Positions 16,378 to 27,000 of a stretch of DNA of 64,000 nucleotides are shown here, piece after piece (position 1 is the stretch's first letter; every line of letters begins with the position of its first letter). The notes beneath the pieces were generated by a model that was given only the letters and a program-made list of their open reading frames with translations, had not been told where the DNA came from and did no database searches. Both the position numbers and the translations under genes were made by a program. Source of the DNA: Lewinellaceae bacterium. GTDB taxonomy: Bacteria > Bacteroidota > Bacteroidia > Chitinophagales > Saprospiraceae. The stretch lies in assembly GCA_020636225.1 (NCBI GenBank), contig JACJYI010000002.1, positions 868,001-932,000 of the forward strand, in the 5' to 3' direction.

Positions 16378-17745
16378 ATGTTCCATTGGAAACTCAACAG
16401 TAGTCGAACGACGTACATGACCATTGTCCTCATTCTGATTGCGCTGGTCGAAGTGGCCGGGCAAACTGTTGAGTTGATTGGGATCGATGATCATTCGCTC
16501 GTTTCCATTGACCCCTCAACCGGCATGTTCAGCCAGGTTGCTGATCTGGATTTACCCCAGGACGCTCTGGTCAAATCCATTACTTATGATCCGGATGAAT
16601 GCCGGTTTTATGGACTGATAGACCATTTGACCAAACCTACCTTATTCTCTTTTGACTGGCTGGGAAAGGTGACCATCATCGGTCCATTGTCTTTGAACGG
16701 TCAGATGATCGCATTGGCGGAGGGCCTGAGTCATCATCCGGGAGATGGAAATCTTTACGCTGCTGCAAGTATTCTGACCGGGCCATCTTCAGGGGATTAT
16801 ACCTCAGAATCCCTGGTAAAGGTGGATCCAGCAAATGCACAATGCAGTATGGTGGGTACGATCTGGGCTCCGAATGGTGAGCAAGATATGGATGGCATGG
16901 TCATCCAAGATCAACAGCTTGTCTTCCTGGATGGAAGAGGTTGGAGCATGCCATTTACCTATATATTCCAAGTCCCCTTGTCAGGGAATTTGTCCAGCAC
17001 CTTGGCAGAAGAGTTGATGTATCTTCCGGAACACTGGATCGTGGAAGACCTTGCATCCATGGAAGATCGGATCTGGTTTGGCAACCAGGGTATTCTTTAT
17101 GCCTTTGACCCGGTGTCGAAAGATCTGGAAACAATCGGCCCTATGGTCAACCTGACGATTTCGAATCTAGTAGCTCCGATTTCAGCCATGACCGGCACGG
17201 TGATCCCGGATCGGTACGCCTGGACAGATCCGATCATTGAAATCTGTCCGGATGGTCAGGTGACGCTGTCCAACCCCTATCCGGGAAGTCCGATCATCTG
17301 GTCCACCGGATCAAATGATGATGCTATCGTCCTTGATCAAGCCGGAGAATACTCAGCACTGATCATGGTAAATGGATGCCCGATCAGAACGGATTCGGTT
17401 ACTGTTCTCTTCCTTTCACCTTCTGATTCTTCATGCCTGACCACGGATGTGGAGCACAAGATCTATTACCCGACATCCTTCTCTCCAAACGGGGATGGAA
17501 TCAACGATATCTGGCGTCCCTTCTGCAAAAAACCTTTGGACGTGACCGTTTCCAGAATTCAGATCTGGGACCGTTGGGGTGAGGTACTGTATGAAGCAGC
17601 AGGCTCGATCCAGGATATTGGCTGGGATGGTCGATTCAGGCATGAGGATTGCCCTTCCGCTATTTATGTCTTTACCGTTGAAGGAGTCGGTGTGAATGGA
17701 GACAACTGGTCAATGAGTGGAGACATCCTCCTGGTTCGAGAGTGA
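16378..17745 (+). CDS. Secreted protein with gliding-associated (CHU_C) C-terminal domain
   Basis: 455 residues. Residues 1-28 form a signal peptide. Residues 30-280 contain propeller-like WD/NHL-type strands (for example LVSIDPSTGMFSQV and LFSFDWLGKVT). A short Ig-like segment follows at 285-345. The last 90 residues form the CHU_C (T9SS type B sorting) domain with FSPNGDGINDIW, the IQIWDRWGEVLYE strand and GWDGRF. It is exported by T9SS, typically attaching to the surface. No enzymatic residues were recognised; a binding role is a guess. Confidence 0.87.
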   Translation: MFHWKLNSSRTTYMTIVLILIALVEVAGQTVELIGIDDHSLVSIDPSTGMFSQVADLDLPQDALVKSITYDPDECRFYGLIDHLTKPTLFSFDWLGKVTIIGPLSLNGQMIALAEGLSHHPGDGNLYAAASILTGPSSGDYTSESLVKVDPANAQCSMVGTIWAPNGEQDMDGMVIQDQQLVFLDGRGWSMPFTYIFQVPLSGNLSSTLAEELMYLPEHWIVEDLASMEDRIWFGNQGILYAFDPVSKDLETIGPMVNLTISNLVAPISAMTGTVIPDRYAWTDPIIEICPDGQVTLSNPYPGSPIIWSTGSNDDAIVLDQAGEYSALIMVNGCPIRTDSVTVLFLSPSDSSCLTTDVEHKIYYPTSFSPNGDGINDIWRPFCKKPLDVTVSRIQIWDRWGEVLYEAAGSIQDIGWDGRFRHEDCPSAIYVFTVEGVGVNGDNWSMSGDILLVRE

Positions 17746-17751
17746 ATGAAC

Positions 17752-18735
17752 TCATTCATCGACATGAACCAGTCGTGCAGAGCGAACATCGCCCGGACTA
17801 CTCAGTAGTAAGGAATATACGCCGGAGGGAAGACCAGACAGATCAATTTGTTGACCATCCTGATTGGAAAGAATGAAAGTTCTGCAAATCTGCCCGTTGA
17901 TGTTCATGACATCTACTTGAACGTCTGGCCATTGCCAATCCCCGAGATCAAGTCTGGCGATGTCTTTCACCGGATTTGGAATGATAGCCACAGATTTCTC
18001 TGTCTTCGCCGGAACAATGATGGTATAGACGACCTGACAATATGCACCTACCTCAGCGACAGAAAGGGCCCGATTATAGAATCGTACTTCATCCAGATTT
18101 CCGGAAAGAGACTGACAAGTCAGGAAGCAGCCGCCCAGACAGTCTTGTTCCTGACCAAGGATCAAATGGTTACTCTCAACGAATGTGGTCCAATTCAGAA
18201 TGCCTCCCTGACCGACCTCATCTCCGTCAATATAAATCCTGGTGAGCGTGTTCTGACGCGTAATGACAACACAATACTGTTTGTGCAGTTCCAATTGGAC
18301 ATTACTCACTGAATATTTCTGCCCGCCAATGGTTACCTCGAAAACTTTTGTATTGGCAACATAGGCGATCACCAACTCATTTTCCTCGAAATTGGAAGAA
18401 GCACCCATAACCGTATTTGTAGGAGTCTGAATACAGTTTCCGGTGTGAAATGTATCAAACTCCACAGCAAAACAAATGGCGAGATCTTCAAGACCCGTAA
18501 ATACCTCTGCAGGAAGGTTGACCCTCGAACTGTCATTCTCAGGGATCAACAAACGACCATTGATTGGCGCCATTCCATTCACCATCCCATCGTACCCGTT
18601 CCCTGACAAATCAGTTGCTGTTCCGTCATTGAATGTATAATAACCGAGCAGTCCGTTCGTCAGGTCGATCTGGGCAAATCCAACGCCGGGAACCAGCAGA
18701 ACGGCAAAACTTATGATCTGGAAAAAGTTTTTCAT
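17752..18735 (-). CDS. LamG-like (concanavalin-fold) secreted protein with T9SS sorting domain
   Basis: 327 residues from the ATG at 18735, which begins the signal peptide MKNFFQIISFAVLLVPGVGFA. Residues 25-215 are a LamG/concanavalin A-like sandwich: LLGYYTFNDGTATDLSGNGYDG at the start, TRIYIDGDEVGQGG in the middle, LDEVRFYNRALS at the end. Residues 245-327 form a type A sorting domain (IIPNPVKDIARLDL ... LPSGVYSLLLSS). The frame extends upstream to 19038, but that part is not signal-peptide-like and overlaps the next gene. A carbohydrate- or surface-binding role is typical of the fold. The gene is AT-richer than its neighbours. Confidence 0.88.
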   Translation of the reverse strand: MKNFFQIISFAVLLVPGVGFAQIDLTNGLLGYYTFNDGTATDLSGNGYDGMVNGMAPINGRLLIPENDSSRVNLPAEVFTGLEDLAICFAVEFDTFHTGNCIQTPTNTVMGASSNFEENELVIAYVANTKVFEVTIGGQKYSVSNVQLELHKQYCVVITRQNTLTRIYIDGDEVGQGGILNWTTFVESNHLILGQEQDCLGGCFLTCQSLSGNLDEVRFYNRALSVAEVGAYCQVVYTIIVPAKTEKSVAIIPNPVKDIARLDLGDWQWPDVQVDVMNINGQICRTFILSNQDGQQIDLSGLPSGVYSLLLSSPGDVRSARLVHVDE

Positions 18736-18797
18736 GATCTGAGAATCAAAGTGGTCCTGAAAGAAATCTAAGCCTGGCAACAGGCTAACAATGTTAC

Positions 18798-19565
18798 TCA
18801 ATACTTGGGATACATTGAGAACTTTCCAAGTACAAACCGGATCAAAATCCAGACATGATGAATGATGTTCGGTAGAAGCCCGAAATGCTTTCCCAAAACA
18901 CGAAATCGATCCAGTAACGACTCCCGATGGCGCTGCCTGGACAGGCCACCTGTCTCGAAACGAGCCAGGATCAGGTGGGTATTCACGGTCGACCTGCTCT
19001 TCTTCAGGCAGTTGATCACCCAGTCGATGTCCGCGCACAGGTTGTCTTCCATATAGGTTGGTGCCAGGGTCCTTCTCGGCAGGAAGGCCTGGTGTGAGAC
19101 CACCATGCCGTATTTCATGTCCTGCCAGGTCAGCTGGCCGGGCGTCTTCTGGGTGGTGACCTCACTGCGGGTGCCCAGAAGACGCCCGTCAGGTGTCACC
19201 ATCATCACGTCTCCGTACAGGATATCCACATCCGGTTGAACAAACCTGGCCAACTCATCCAGAATGTCGGGGCCGTTCAATTGATCGCCTGCGTTGACGA
19301 ACCAGACGAATTGTCCCCTGGCCATGGCCAACCCCTTGTTCATGGCGTCATACAAACCACGGTCACGCTCCGAGATCCAGATCAGGCGGTCGTCAGGCTG
19401 CAAATCCAGCCATTCTGCCGTACCGTCCGGACTTCCCCCGTCGATGACGATATGCTCATAATCTGTCCAGGTTTGGCCCTCGATACTGCTCCTGGTCTCT
19501 GTCAAGGCCTCCAATGCCTTGAAGCAGACCGTAATGATGCTAAACAGGGGGGCAGACGAGGACAT
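18798..19565 (-). CDS. Family 2 glycosyltransferase
   Basis: 255 residues with the GT-A fold. FSIITVCFKALEAL starts the nucleotide-binding domain, YEHIVIDGGSPDGT carries the first acidic cluster, GLYDAMNKGLAMARG is diagnostic of WcaA-type enzymes, and VWFVNAGDQL supplies the metal-binding motif (NAGD in place of DxD, common in this subgroup). It probably adds a sugar to an extracellular or capsular glycan at the cytoplasmic face. Donor unknown. A -7 box sits only 5 nt before the start codon. Confidence 0.9.
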   Translation of the reverse strand: MSSSAPLFSIITVCFKALEALTETRSSIEGQTWTDYEHIVIDGGSPDGTAEWLDLQPDDRLIWISERDRGLYDAMNKGLAMARGQFVWFVNAGDQLNGPDILDELARFVQPDVDILYGDVMMVTPDGRLLGTRSEVTTQKTPGQLTWQDMKYGMVVSHQAFLPRRTLAPTYMEDNLCADIDWVINCLKKSRSTVNTHLILARFETGGLSRQRHRESLLDRFRVLGKHFGLLPNIIHHVWILIRFVLGKFSMYPKY

Positions 19566-19570
19566 GCCTG

Positions 19571-19578
19571 CAAAGGTA
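19571..19578 (-). promoter_or_regulatory. -7 element 5 nt from the GT2 start codon
   Basis: The complement is TACCTTTG, an exact TAnnTTTG. A TTG lies 18 nt upstream (complement of 19597-19599). Initiation a few nucleotides after the box would place the transcript start at the ATG itself, giving a leaderless mRNA. Confidence 0.5.
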
Positions 19579-19642
19579 GGGATTGAGGCCCATCATCAAC
19601 CAATCTGGATGGAAACCGTTAGATGGAATAAACCTGTCCAAC

Positions 19643-20230
19643 ATGCCCCGAATGCTCTTCCCGACCATGTTCCTTCTGCTGGCCATGCATGTGACGGGAT
19701 CGACCCAGGATGACCCTCTCCTCCAGGAGCGCCGGGATTTCCTGAAACTGAACCGCCAGTCCATGACCGTATTGGGTGGATGGGCCACGGCGAATATGAT
19801 CACGTCCGGGATCCTGCTCGGGCAACACCAGGGAGAAGAGCGGGTCTTCCACGCGATGAACATCGGTTGGAATGCGGTCAACCTGAGCATTGCGGCATGG
19901 GGATACTTCCGGACTCCAGTGCTGGTCGGCAGGGAATCCGGCCAACTGGATGTGATCGAACGGCAGGGTCGATTCCGCAATATCCTGGCCTTCAACACTG
20001 GCCTGGACATCGCCTACATCGTCACCGGCCTGTATGCCTGGGAGCGAGGCCGAACCAGTGATAGCAATCGCGCCTTGTTGAGAGGAACCGGAAAAAGCCT
20101 CATGCTCCAAGGCGCCTTTCTTCTGGTGTTTGACGCCGTCCAGCTGGGTGCCCACTACCGCCATGGGCACCGGTTTCTGGAAGGCTTGCAGTTCGGTCCC
20201 GACCAGGTCCGGTGGACCTGGCGATTCTAA
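19643..20230 (+). CDS. Uncharacterised membrane protein, DUF6992-like
   Basis: 195 residues. A signal peptide or first membrane segment spans residues 1-20. Three or four hydrophobic segments follow at about 40-60, 70-90, 115-137 and 150-170, the first containing GGWATANMITSG and the third AFNTGLDIAYIVTGLYA. This arrangement is common in Bacteroidota and resembles the unassigned DUF6992 family, from memory. No catalytic residues are recognised. The ATG at 19643 was preferred over 19583 because the longer version has a polar N-terminus before the hydrophobic segment. Confidence 0.7.
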   Translation: MPRMLFPTMFLLLAMHVTGSTQDDPLLQERRDFLKLNRQSMTVLGGWATANMITSGILLGQHQGEERVFHAMNIGWNAVNLSIAAWGYFRTPVLVGRESGQLDVIERQGRFRNILAFNTGLDIAYIVTGLYAWERGRTSDSNRALLRGTGKSLMLQGAFLLVFDAVQLGAHYRHGHRFLEGLQFGPDQVRWTWRF

Positions 20231-20254
20231 GTCCGGTGCAATGCAGGTTGACTC

Positions 20255-21151
20255 TCAACGGATCAGTTGACATTCCCCCTTGTACAAGGCATGACTGCCG
20301 TCGAGGAAACGAATGTTCAGGACATAGATATAAACTCCAGGGTCCAGTTTCTGGCCATTCCGGGTCCCGTCCCACCCGATCGCCGGATCATTCAGTGAAA
20401 AATCCGCTTGTTCCCAGATCAGGTTCCCCCATCGATCCCATACCTGGAAGGAATCGACACGATCGACCCCGATACCGCTGCCATAGGGCTGCAACAGATC
20501 ATTGATCCCGTCCACATCCGGGGAAAATGCAGACGGCACGAAGATCTCCTTGTCAGCCGTCACATCAATGGCCACCGACAGGGATCGAGAACAACCATTG
20601 GCGTCTGTGAGTGTCACCGTATAGGACCCCACCATCCCGGCAACCACGCTCGGGTTGGCGCAATCCGTGCAACTCAATCCATTGGGAGGCGACCAGGAGA
20701 GGGCCAATGGCGGTGTCCCTCCGGATGCCTGGGCCAGGAGGTTGATCACCTCTCCGGCACCAACAGTGAAGGTATCCTGCCCGACGGTGAGCAGAAGGGG
20801 TGGTGGTTCCAGGAGCTGGACCATGGTATCCTTCCGACAGCCCGAGGCATCCACGATGCTGAACGTATATGTCCCGGCCAGCAGGTTGAAATCGGCCGAT
20901 GCTCCGAAACTGATCCCTCCATCGGAAGAAAATTGGAATGGAGGCACACCAGACAGGGGGATCAGGGTCACTGATGCGGTTTGACCATGGCAATCGGGAG
21001 GGTCAATGAGAAAACTGACCGCCAAACTATCACCGACCGCCCCCATAGGATTGGTTCGGCAATCCGTTGCCCGTGCAGGTGACCACCATCCCGCAGCCAC
21101 CTGGGCAATCCAGGTCAAGAAGCAGATCAAGCGTGACGTTCTGAACAGCAT
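20255..21151 (-). CDS. Secreted protein with SprB/PKD-like repeats and CHU_C domain
   Basis: 298 residues. The signal peptide starts at the ATG at 21151 (MLFRTSRLICFLTWIAQVAA). Two Ig-like modules follow: residues about 35-120 resemble a SprB-type repeat (FSIVDASGCRKDTMVQLLEP), and about 120-200 resemble a second (YTVTLTDANGCSRSLSV). The end is a CHU_C T9SS type B sorting domain (FVPSAFSPDVDGINDLLQPY ... VWDRWGNLIWE). SprB is the gliding adhesin; a similar surface role here is possible but unproven. Start choice is supported by TATCTTTG ending 5 nt before this ATG; an ATG at 21169 adds six residues. Confidence 0.87.
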   Translation of the reverse strand: MLFRTSRLICFLTWIAQVAAGWWSPARATDCRTNPMGAVGDSLAVSFLIDPPDCHGQTASVTLIPLSGVPPFQFSSDGGISFGASADFNLLAGTYTFSIVDASGCRKDTMVQLLEPPPLLLTVGQDTFTVGAGEVINLLAQASGGTPPLALSWSPPNGLSCTDCANPSVVAGMVGSYTVTLTDANGCSRSLSVAIDVTADKEIFVPSAFSPDVDGINDLLQPYGSGIGVDRVDSFQVWDRWGNLIWEQADFSLNDPAIGWDGTRNGQKLDPGVYIYVLNIRFLDGSHALYKGECQLIR

Positions 21152-21156
21152 ACCTC

Positions 21157-21164
21157 CAAAGATA
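21157..21164 (-). promoter_or_regulatory. -7 element 5 nt from the CHU_C gene start
   Basis: The complement is TATCTTTG, an exact TAnnTTTG, 5 nt before the ATG at 21151, the same spacing as at 19565. No TTG stands at the usual -33 distance. Confidence 0.4.
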
Positions 21165-21231
21165 TCCATTCCCAAAGAACGATGAATATCAAGCCCGTCA
21201 GTATGACCTCGCCCCATTTTCCTGATTTCGC

Positions 21232-21239
21232 TACTTTTG
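21232..21239 (+). promoter_or_regulatory. Candidate -7 element for the YfhO-like gene
   Basis: TACTTTTG matches TAnnTTTG exactly and ends 22 nt before the ATG at 21262. The -33 region lacks a clear TTTG. Confidence 0.45.
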
Positions 21240-21261
21240 GTGCACAAACTGACCCTCCTGC

Positions 21262-23790
21262 ATGGCAAATAGAACCTGGTCTTCCGTCTGGCCTCATCTC
21301 GTGGCCTATCTCATCATGATGATCGTGGCCTTCCTCTTGTTCAAACCCTATGTCTTTGACGACAAGGTTCTTGCCCAAGGCGACAACCAGCGAGCCAGGG
21401 CCATGCAAACGGAAATTCAGAAATACCGGGCGATCGATGGCGAGGCCCCCTTATGGACGAACGCCATGTTCAGCGGGATGCCGGCCTACATGATCTGGCA
21501 TTACAGCCGGGGAAATATCCAGCGTTATATCGGGACTGCATTACTGTGGGGCCAGTCCATTACCCAGCCTCATTTCGTCGTCCTGCTGGCCATGCTGATG
21601 TGTTACCTGGCCCTGCTGGTCTTCGGCATGGACTGGCGGATCAGTCTGCTTGGGGGGATCAGTTTTGGGATCTCCACCTACTTTGTCGATCTGGCCGAGG
21701 CCGGGCATAGTACCAAGATGGTGGCCCTGGCCTATCTGCCAGGCATCTGGGCAGGAGCCTACCTGCTCATCCGGCAGAAATGGCTCCTGGGCACCGGATT
21801 GATGGCGCTGTTGGTCGGCCTTCAGATCCAGGCCAACCACCTGCAGATCACGTATTACACCTTCCTGCTGCTGGGGCTGGGCCTCATCTTCTTTGGGGTT
21901 GATGCCATCCGGTCGGGCCAGTTGAAGAACTTCATCACCGCCCTGGCTGGCATGGCCCTGGCCACCACCCTGGGCATGGCCAGCAACCTGGCCACGTTGT
22001 GGCCGACATGGGAATACTCGAAGGAGACCATCCGTGGCAAATCCGAACTGCAGGCCAAGCGGGAATCCTCCGGTGGACTGGACAAGGATTACGCTTTCAG
22101 CTGGAGCTATGGGATTGGCGAATCCGCTACCCTGCTCGTCCCGAACGCCTATGGAGGGGGCGCCTCCCAGACCTTCGAAGGAACGGAGACCTACAAGCGG
22201 GTGTACCCCAACATGGTGCAAAACTTCACCCAGCGGGGCATGTCCCGGCAGGCAGCGGCCAAGAGTGCCGAACAGCAGGTCAGCGCACTCTTCTACCACG
22301 GCGAACAACCCTTTGTGGGAGTGGCGATCTATTTCGGAGCCGGCTTGATCTTCCTTTTCGTGCTTGGTATCCTGCTGACCACCGGCCCCGTACGCTGGTG
22401 GCTCCTCAGTGCCATGCTGTTTGCCCTGGCCATTTCCTGGGGAAAGCATTTCTTCCTGAATGACATCCTCTTTGACTACTTCCCCCTGTTCAACAAGTTC
22501 AGGGCTGTATCCATGGCCCTGGGGCTCAGCCATTTAGCCCTGATCATGCTGGCCATGTTCGGCTTGCAGAAATTCCTGAATGCTCCTGACCGTCAGGCGG
22601 CAAAGAAGGCCTTGTATCAGGCAGCAGGCATCACCGGAGGGCTGACCATCCTGATCCTCCTGGCCGGCAGCATGATGGACATGACAGGTGCCAACGACGA
22701 AGCGGTCGGCGCTGAACTGGCCCGGATCCTGCAGGCAGACCGGGCGTCCGTGCTGCGTTCCGATGCTTTTCGAAGCCTGGCCGTCATACTGCTCACCGGT
22801 GGAGTGCTCTGGGCGTTTGTTCAGGAAAAGCTCAAGCTGACCCCAGCCCTGATCCTGGTCGCCCTGGCGGTCATCGGTGATGTCTGGCTGGTCGACAGCC
22901 GGATCCTGTTTCCGGAGAAATACGAGTCAGCTCGTGCTGTCAATGCCGATCCGGAGCCGGAATTTGCCGACCGATCCATTCTGGATGATCCCACCCCGTA
23001 CTTCAGGGTATTGGACCTGCGGGGCAATCCATTCACTAATGCCAATACCAGTCTGTTCCACAAGAGCATCGGCGGTTACCATGCGGCCAAGCTGATGCGC
23101 TATCAGGAATTGGTCGAGGCTTACCTGAACAATCCTGGTCAGAATCTGGACATCCTGGGCATGTTGAATACCAAATACATCATCCAGCAGCAGGAGGACC
23201 GGGCCGTCCCCATTCCCATGCAGGGAGCCTTGGGCAATGCCTGGTTTGTGAACACCCTCGTCCAGGTACCCGATGCCGACACCGAACTGGCCGACCTGAA
23301 GAACCATGACCTGGGTAACACCGCGATCCTGCAGACAGATCAGCTCCCCGCTGGCTGGCCGAGCAATTTCCCCGTGGATTCCAGCGCCCAGATCCAGCTC
23401 ACCGGATATCACCCGGACACCCTGACCTACAGCTATTCGACCAGCCAGGAAGGCTTCCTGGTCTTCTCAGAAATCTACTACCCCCCATCCAAGGGATGGG
23501 AGCTCTATCTGAATGGCCAGCGTTATGATGATTTCATCAAGGTAGACTACCTGTTGCGTGGCGTCAAGGTGCCAGCTGGTCAGGATCAGCAGATCCAGAT
23601 GGTCTTCCACCCCCGTTCGGTCTACACTGGTGCCAAAGTGGCGTTTGCCAGCTCCGTCCTGGGATTGCTGGTCATCCTGGCGGGACTGTTCCAGATGTTC
23701 CGGCTGCATGAATGGCCTGACCCCAAGCGACTGGTGGAAGCAGCTCCATCGACCTCTGCCAGTACCATAGGACGGAAGAAGAAGAAATAG
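21262..23790 (+). CDS. YfhO-family polytopic membrane protein
   Basis: 842 residues. About twelve hydrophobic segments span residues 10-530, starting with HLVAYLIMMIVAFLLF. Between the first two lies a periplasmic loop with GDNQRARAMQTEI and the motif PLWTNAMFSGMPAYMI, typical of Bacteroidota YfhO-like proteins. The C-terminal part (about 540-790) is soluble and periplasmic, followed by one last membrane segment and a Lys-rich tail. YfhO proteins in Firmicutes help glycosylate teichoic acids as GT-C-type enzymes; whether this one moves sugars is inferred. No neighbouring gene clarifies its substrate. Confidence 0.88.
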   Translation: MANRTWSSVWPHLVAYLIMMIVAFLLFKPYVFDDKVLAQGDNQRARAMQTEIQKYRAIDGEAPLWTNAMFSGMPAYMIWHYSRGNIQRYIGTALLWGQSITQPHFVVLLAMLMCYLALLVFGMDWRISLLGGISFGISTYFVDLAEAGHSTKMVALAYLPGIWAGAYLLIRQKWLLGTGLMALLVGLQIQANHLQITYYTFLLLGLGLIFFGVDAIRSGQLKNFITALAGMALATTLGMASNLATLWPTWEYSKETIRGKSELQAKRESSGGLDKDYAFSWSYGIGESATLLVPNAYGGGASQTFEGTETYKRVYPNMVQNFTQRGMSRQAAAKSAEQQVSALFYHGEQPFVGVAIYFGAGLIFLFVLGILLTTGPVRWWLLSAMLFALAISWGKHFFLNDILFDYFPLFNKFRAVSMALGLSHLALIMLAMFGLQKFLNAPDRQAAKKALYQAAGITGGLTILILLAGSMMDMTGANDEAVGAELARILQADRASVLRSDAFRSLAVILLTGGVLWAFVQEKLKLTPALILVALAVIGDVWLVDSRILFPEKYESARAVNADPEPEFADRSILDDPTPYFRVLDLRGNPFTNANTSLFHKSIGGYHAAKLMRYQELVEAYLNNPGQNLDILGMLNTKYIIQQQEDRAVPIPMQGALGNAWFVNTLVQVPDADTELADLKNHDLGNTAILQTDQLPAGWPSNFPVDSSAQIQLTGYHPDTLTYSYSTSQEGFLVFSEIYYPPSKGWELYLNGQRYDDFIKVDYLLRGVKVPAGQDQQIQMVFHPRSVYTGAKVAFASSVLGLLVILAGLFQMFRLHEWPDPKRLVEAAPSTSASTIGRKKKK

Positions 23791-24041
23791 GTCCCCATTG
23801 GGCCCCGGGTTGCATTTCTGACCCAAAGTGGCGGACGGTGAAATCGCGATGACGGATCCATCAGAAATCGATTGTCTGATGGCACCAGGCGTGTCCCTGG
23901 CAATCATCAGGAGCATCGCCCATCAACACATTTCTTGTTCAGGCAATTGCTGAATGCACTTTGTACTCAGTGTATGGGTTGAGGAGTTCTACCTTCGAAG
24001 TTGTACCTTAGGAACGACAACACTCCTGGTAAACAACTTCC

Positions 24042-27000
24042 ATGGTACGCGCTTGCATACTCACCGTTCTCCTGCTTGCCATTGGCATGGCTACAACCGC
24101 TCAGGAGTCACTGGTAGGTCCTGATCCCTTTTGTGGTTCTTCACATGTGATGGAAGTGTGGTTGAATGTACCGGAGAACCGGGTTTCTCATGAGGCATTC
24201 GAAGCGCGCATCCTTCAATCCATATCCCAGCAGTCTTCCCGGCAATCTGCCGTTATCCTCCCTGTGGTCATCCACATCGTGCATGCCAATGGATCGGAAA
24301 ATCTTTCAGATGCCCAGATCCTCTCCGGCATAGAACACCTCAATGAAGCCTTTGCCTATCAGGGGGCCTATCCGGCTTCAGGTCCCGGATTGAATACCGA
24401 TATCTCGTTTTGCCTGGCCAGGCAGGACCCACAAGGCAATCCGACTTCGGGGATCACCCGCACGGTCTCCGCCTATACCTCCATGACGGTTGAAACCGAG
24501 GACGTCCTGTTGAAAGATGTGATCCGATGGGATCCAACCCGGTACATCAATGTTTGGGTTGTCAAGGAGATCAGCAGCTCCATTGCTGGTCCGGGCGTTG
24601 CCGGTTATGCCTATTTCCCCTCGTCTCATGGCTCCAGCAAGGACGGGATCGTCATGGAATCCTCATTCTTTGGTGCTTCCCCCTCATCCTCTTCCGTCCT
24701 GATCCATGAAATGGGCCACTACCTCGGTTTGTATCACACGTTCGAGGGGGGATGCCCGAATGATGACTGCCTGTTGGACGGCGACCGGATCTGTGATACG
24801 CCGCCAGATAAATCGACTGCATATGTGTCATGCAGTGGATCTGTCAACACCTGTTCGACCGATGTCCTATCCGGATTTTCTTCGGATGAAGACGATTTCA
24901 TCTGGGACTTTATGGATTACAGCAAGCTGGAATGCTATTCCGGTTTTACCCCTGATCAATCCGCCAGGATGCATTCGGTCATCGATCTGGTTCGCAACAG
25001 TCTTCTCCTCAGCAAGGCTTGCCAGGATCCCTGCCTCACGCTATCACCCATTGAGATCCTGGGCCCGCAGACACCAGTCGATGTCGGCAGCACCATCACA
25101 TTCAATCAGGTCAGCAGCGGAGCCACTACATGGCAATGGCGCATCAATGGAATCCCCCTGGGAAATGGTGCGAGCCAGGACTATCTGTTTGATCAGGTCG
25201 GCACCTTCATCATCAGCGTAGAAGCCACGAATGCGGATCCGAACTGCTTTCGGCAAGACACCATTCAGGTCCATGTCGTCTGCCCGGTCAATGCCCAGTT
25301 CACCTATACCCTGAATGCGGATCAATCGGTGACTATGATCTCCACATCCACAGGGGATATCGGATCACATCAATGGGAAGCCACTCAGCAAAGCATGACT
25401 ACTGCGATCGGTCAGAACACCACCTCGCTCACCCATGCATTCCCGGAAGGGGGCTGGACCACCATTTGCCTGACCGTTTCTCCCCCGAACAACCTGTGCG
25501 CATCGACCTTTTGTCAGAACCTGTTCCTTCCTGACACCAGTGCACTGCCCCAACATCTCCTCAGTCGGTATCAGAATTCCAATTCCGTCTATTTCACTGG
25601 CAACCGATACCATCCACAACAAGAGGCATTCTATTGCCCCGGAAGCGAATGGAACAATAGCCAGCACCTCGCTACCCTGACCAAGATCGACCCTTGCGGC
25701 GAGGTGGTTTGGTCACGGTCATATGCTGAAGATACCGGGTTCGCCTACCTGAGCGAGGTGGTGATCATGTCAGATGGTAACCTGCTGGTCTGCGGCGGGC
25801 ATTCGCCTTCCAGCAACAGCATAGACGAGACCTCCAATTTTTTCCTCAAACTTGACGCGGCCGATGGAGCGGTCATATGGTCGAAGAAATTCTCCCACAC
25901 CGACCGCCTGACCGGTATCCGCATGGTGCCATCCCTGAACGACCCGGACGGGGAATGCTATTACATTGCTCATTGGATCCACAAAGGCGGGTTTGCCGAT
26001 GATGGGGCGCTGATCAAGATCGATCAAGATGGAACTGTCATCTGGAATCGAAGATATGTGATCCCCAATTCAGACTTTGAGATCTCAGCGATCAAGCCTC
26101 TTCCTTTCGGCAAACTGGCCTTGTTCGGTCAGACGGGCACGCCATACCGGGCTCATGTCGTCCTGATCAACCCGGATGGCACTATTCAACAGTCGACATT
26201 CTACACGGGCCCCGGAGTCATCACATGCAGTTTTAGAAGTGGCGAATGGTCTTCGGATGGCAGTTTCCTGGTTCACGGGTTCATCAACACCCAGAAAACC
26301 AATGGCCAGGACAAGGATTGGTTCATAGCTAAATTGTCCAGTAACCTCGACCTGATCTGGATGGACCGATACCTGACTCCCTGGTCAATGGACGGTGGTG
26401 AATCGCTGCGCCTATCCGATGGATCTGTGATGTTCCTGACCGATGTTCAGGTGGGACCGGATCGATCCCCTGCATATATCCGTACGGATGATCAGGGAAC
26501 CATTCAGCAGATCCGCCTGCTCGACGAATCCTGGCCTGCCACCCAGACACCCCAGCCCCGTTTCAGTATTTCTTCTACGAATACCCTGGCAGAGAACATT
26601 GTCCTGGGCTTGGAAAGACGTCTGGAGGATGGATCCTCAGGTTTACTGGTTGCCTTCGATCCGGATGAAGATCCCTGCCTGGTGTCTCCTGCCTCCCTGT
26701 CCCTGACCGCCACATCCCTGTCCAAAACGACGATGAATCTGGTTGCCATGCCTTTCACATACCAGTGGAGCAGCATGGGTCCTTCAACCAATCGGATGCT
26801 CACCCAATCCATCATTTGTGGCGCAAGTCCATGCGTGGAAGACTGCACAAATGGCCTGGATGATGACCAGAATGGACTGATCGACTGTTTTGACCCGGCT
26901 TGTCCGTGCACGATCGAGTGCCTTGATCATTATTACCAGGATTGTCCGAACGATTGCCCGACCCAGCCCGGCACGGTGGATTATACCATGCTGTCCCGCT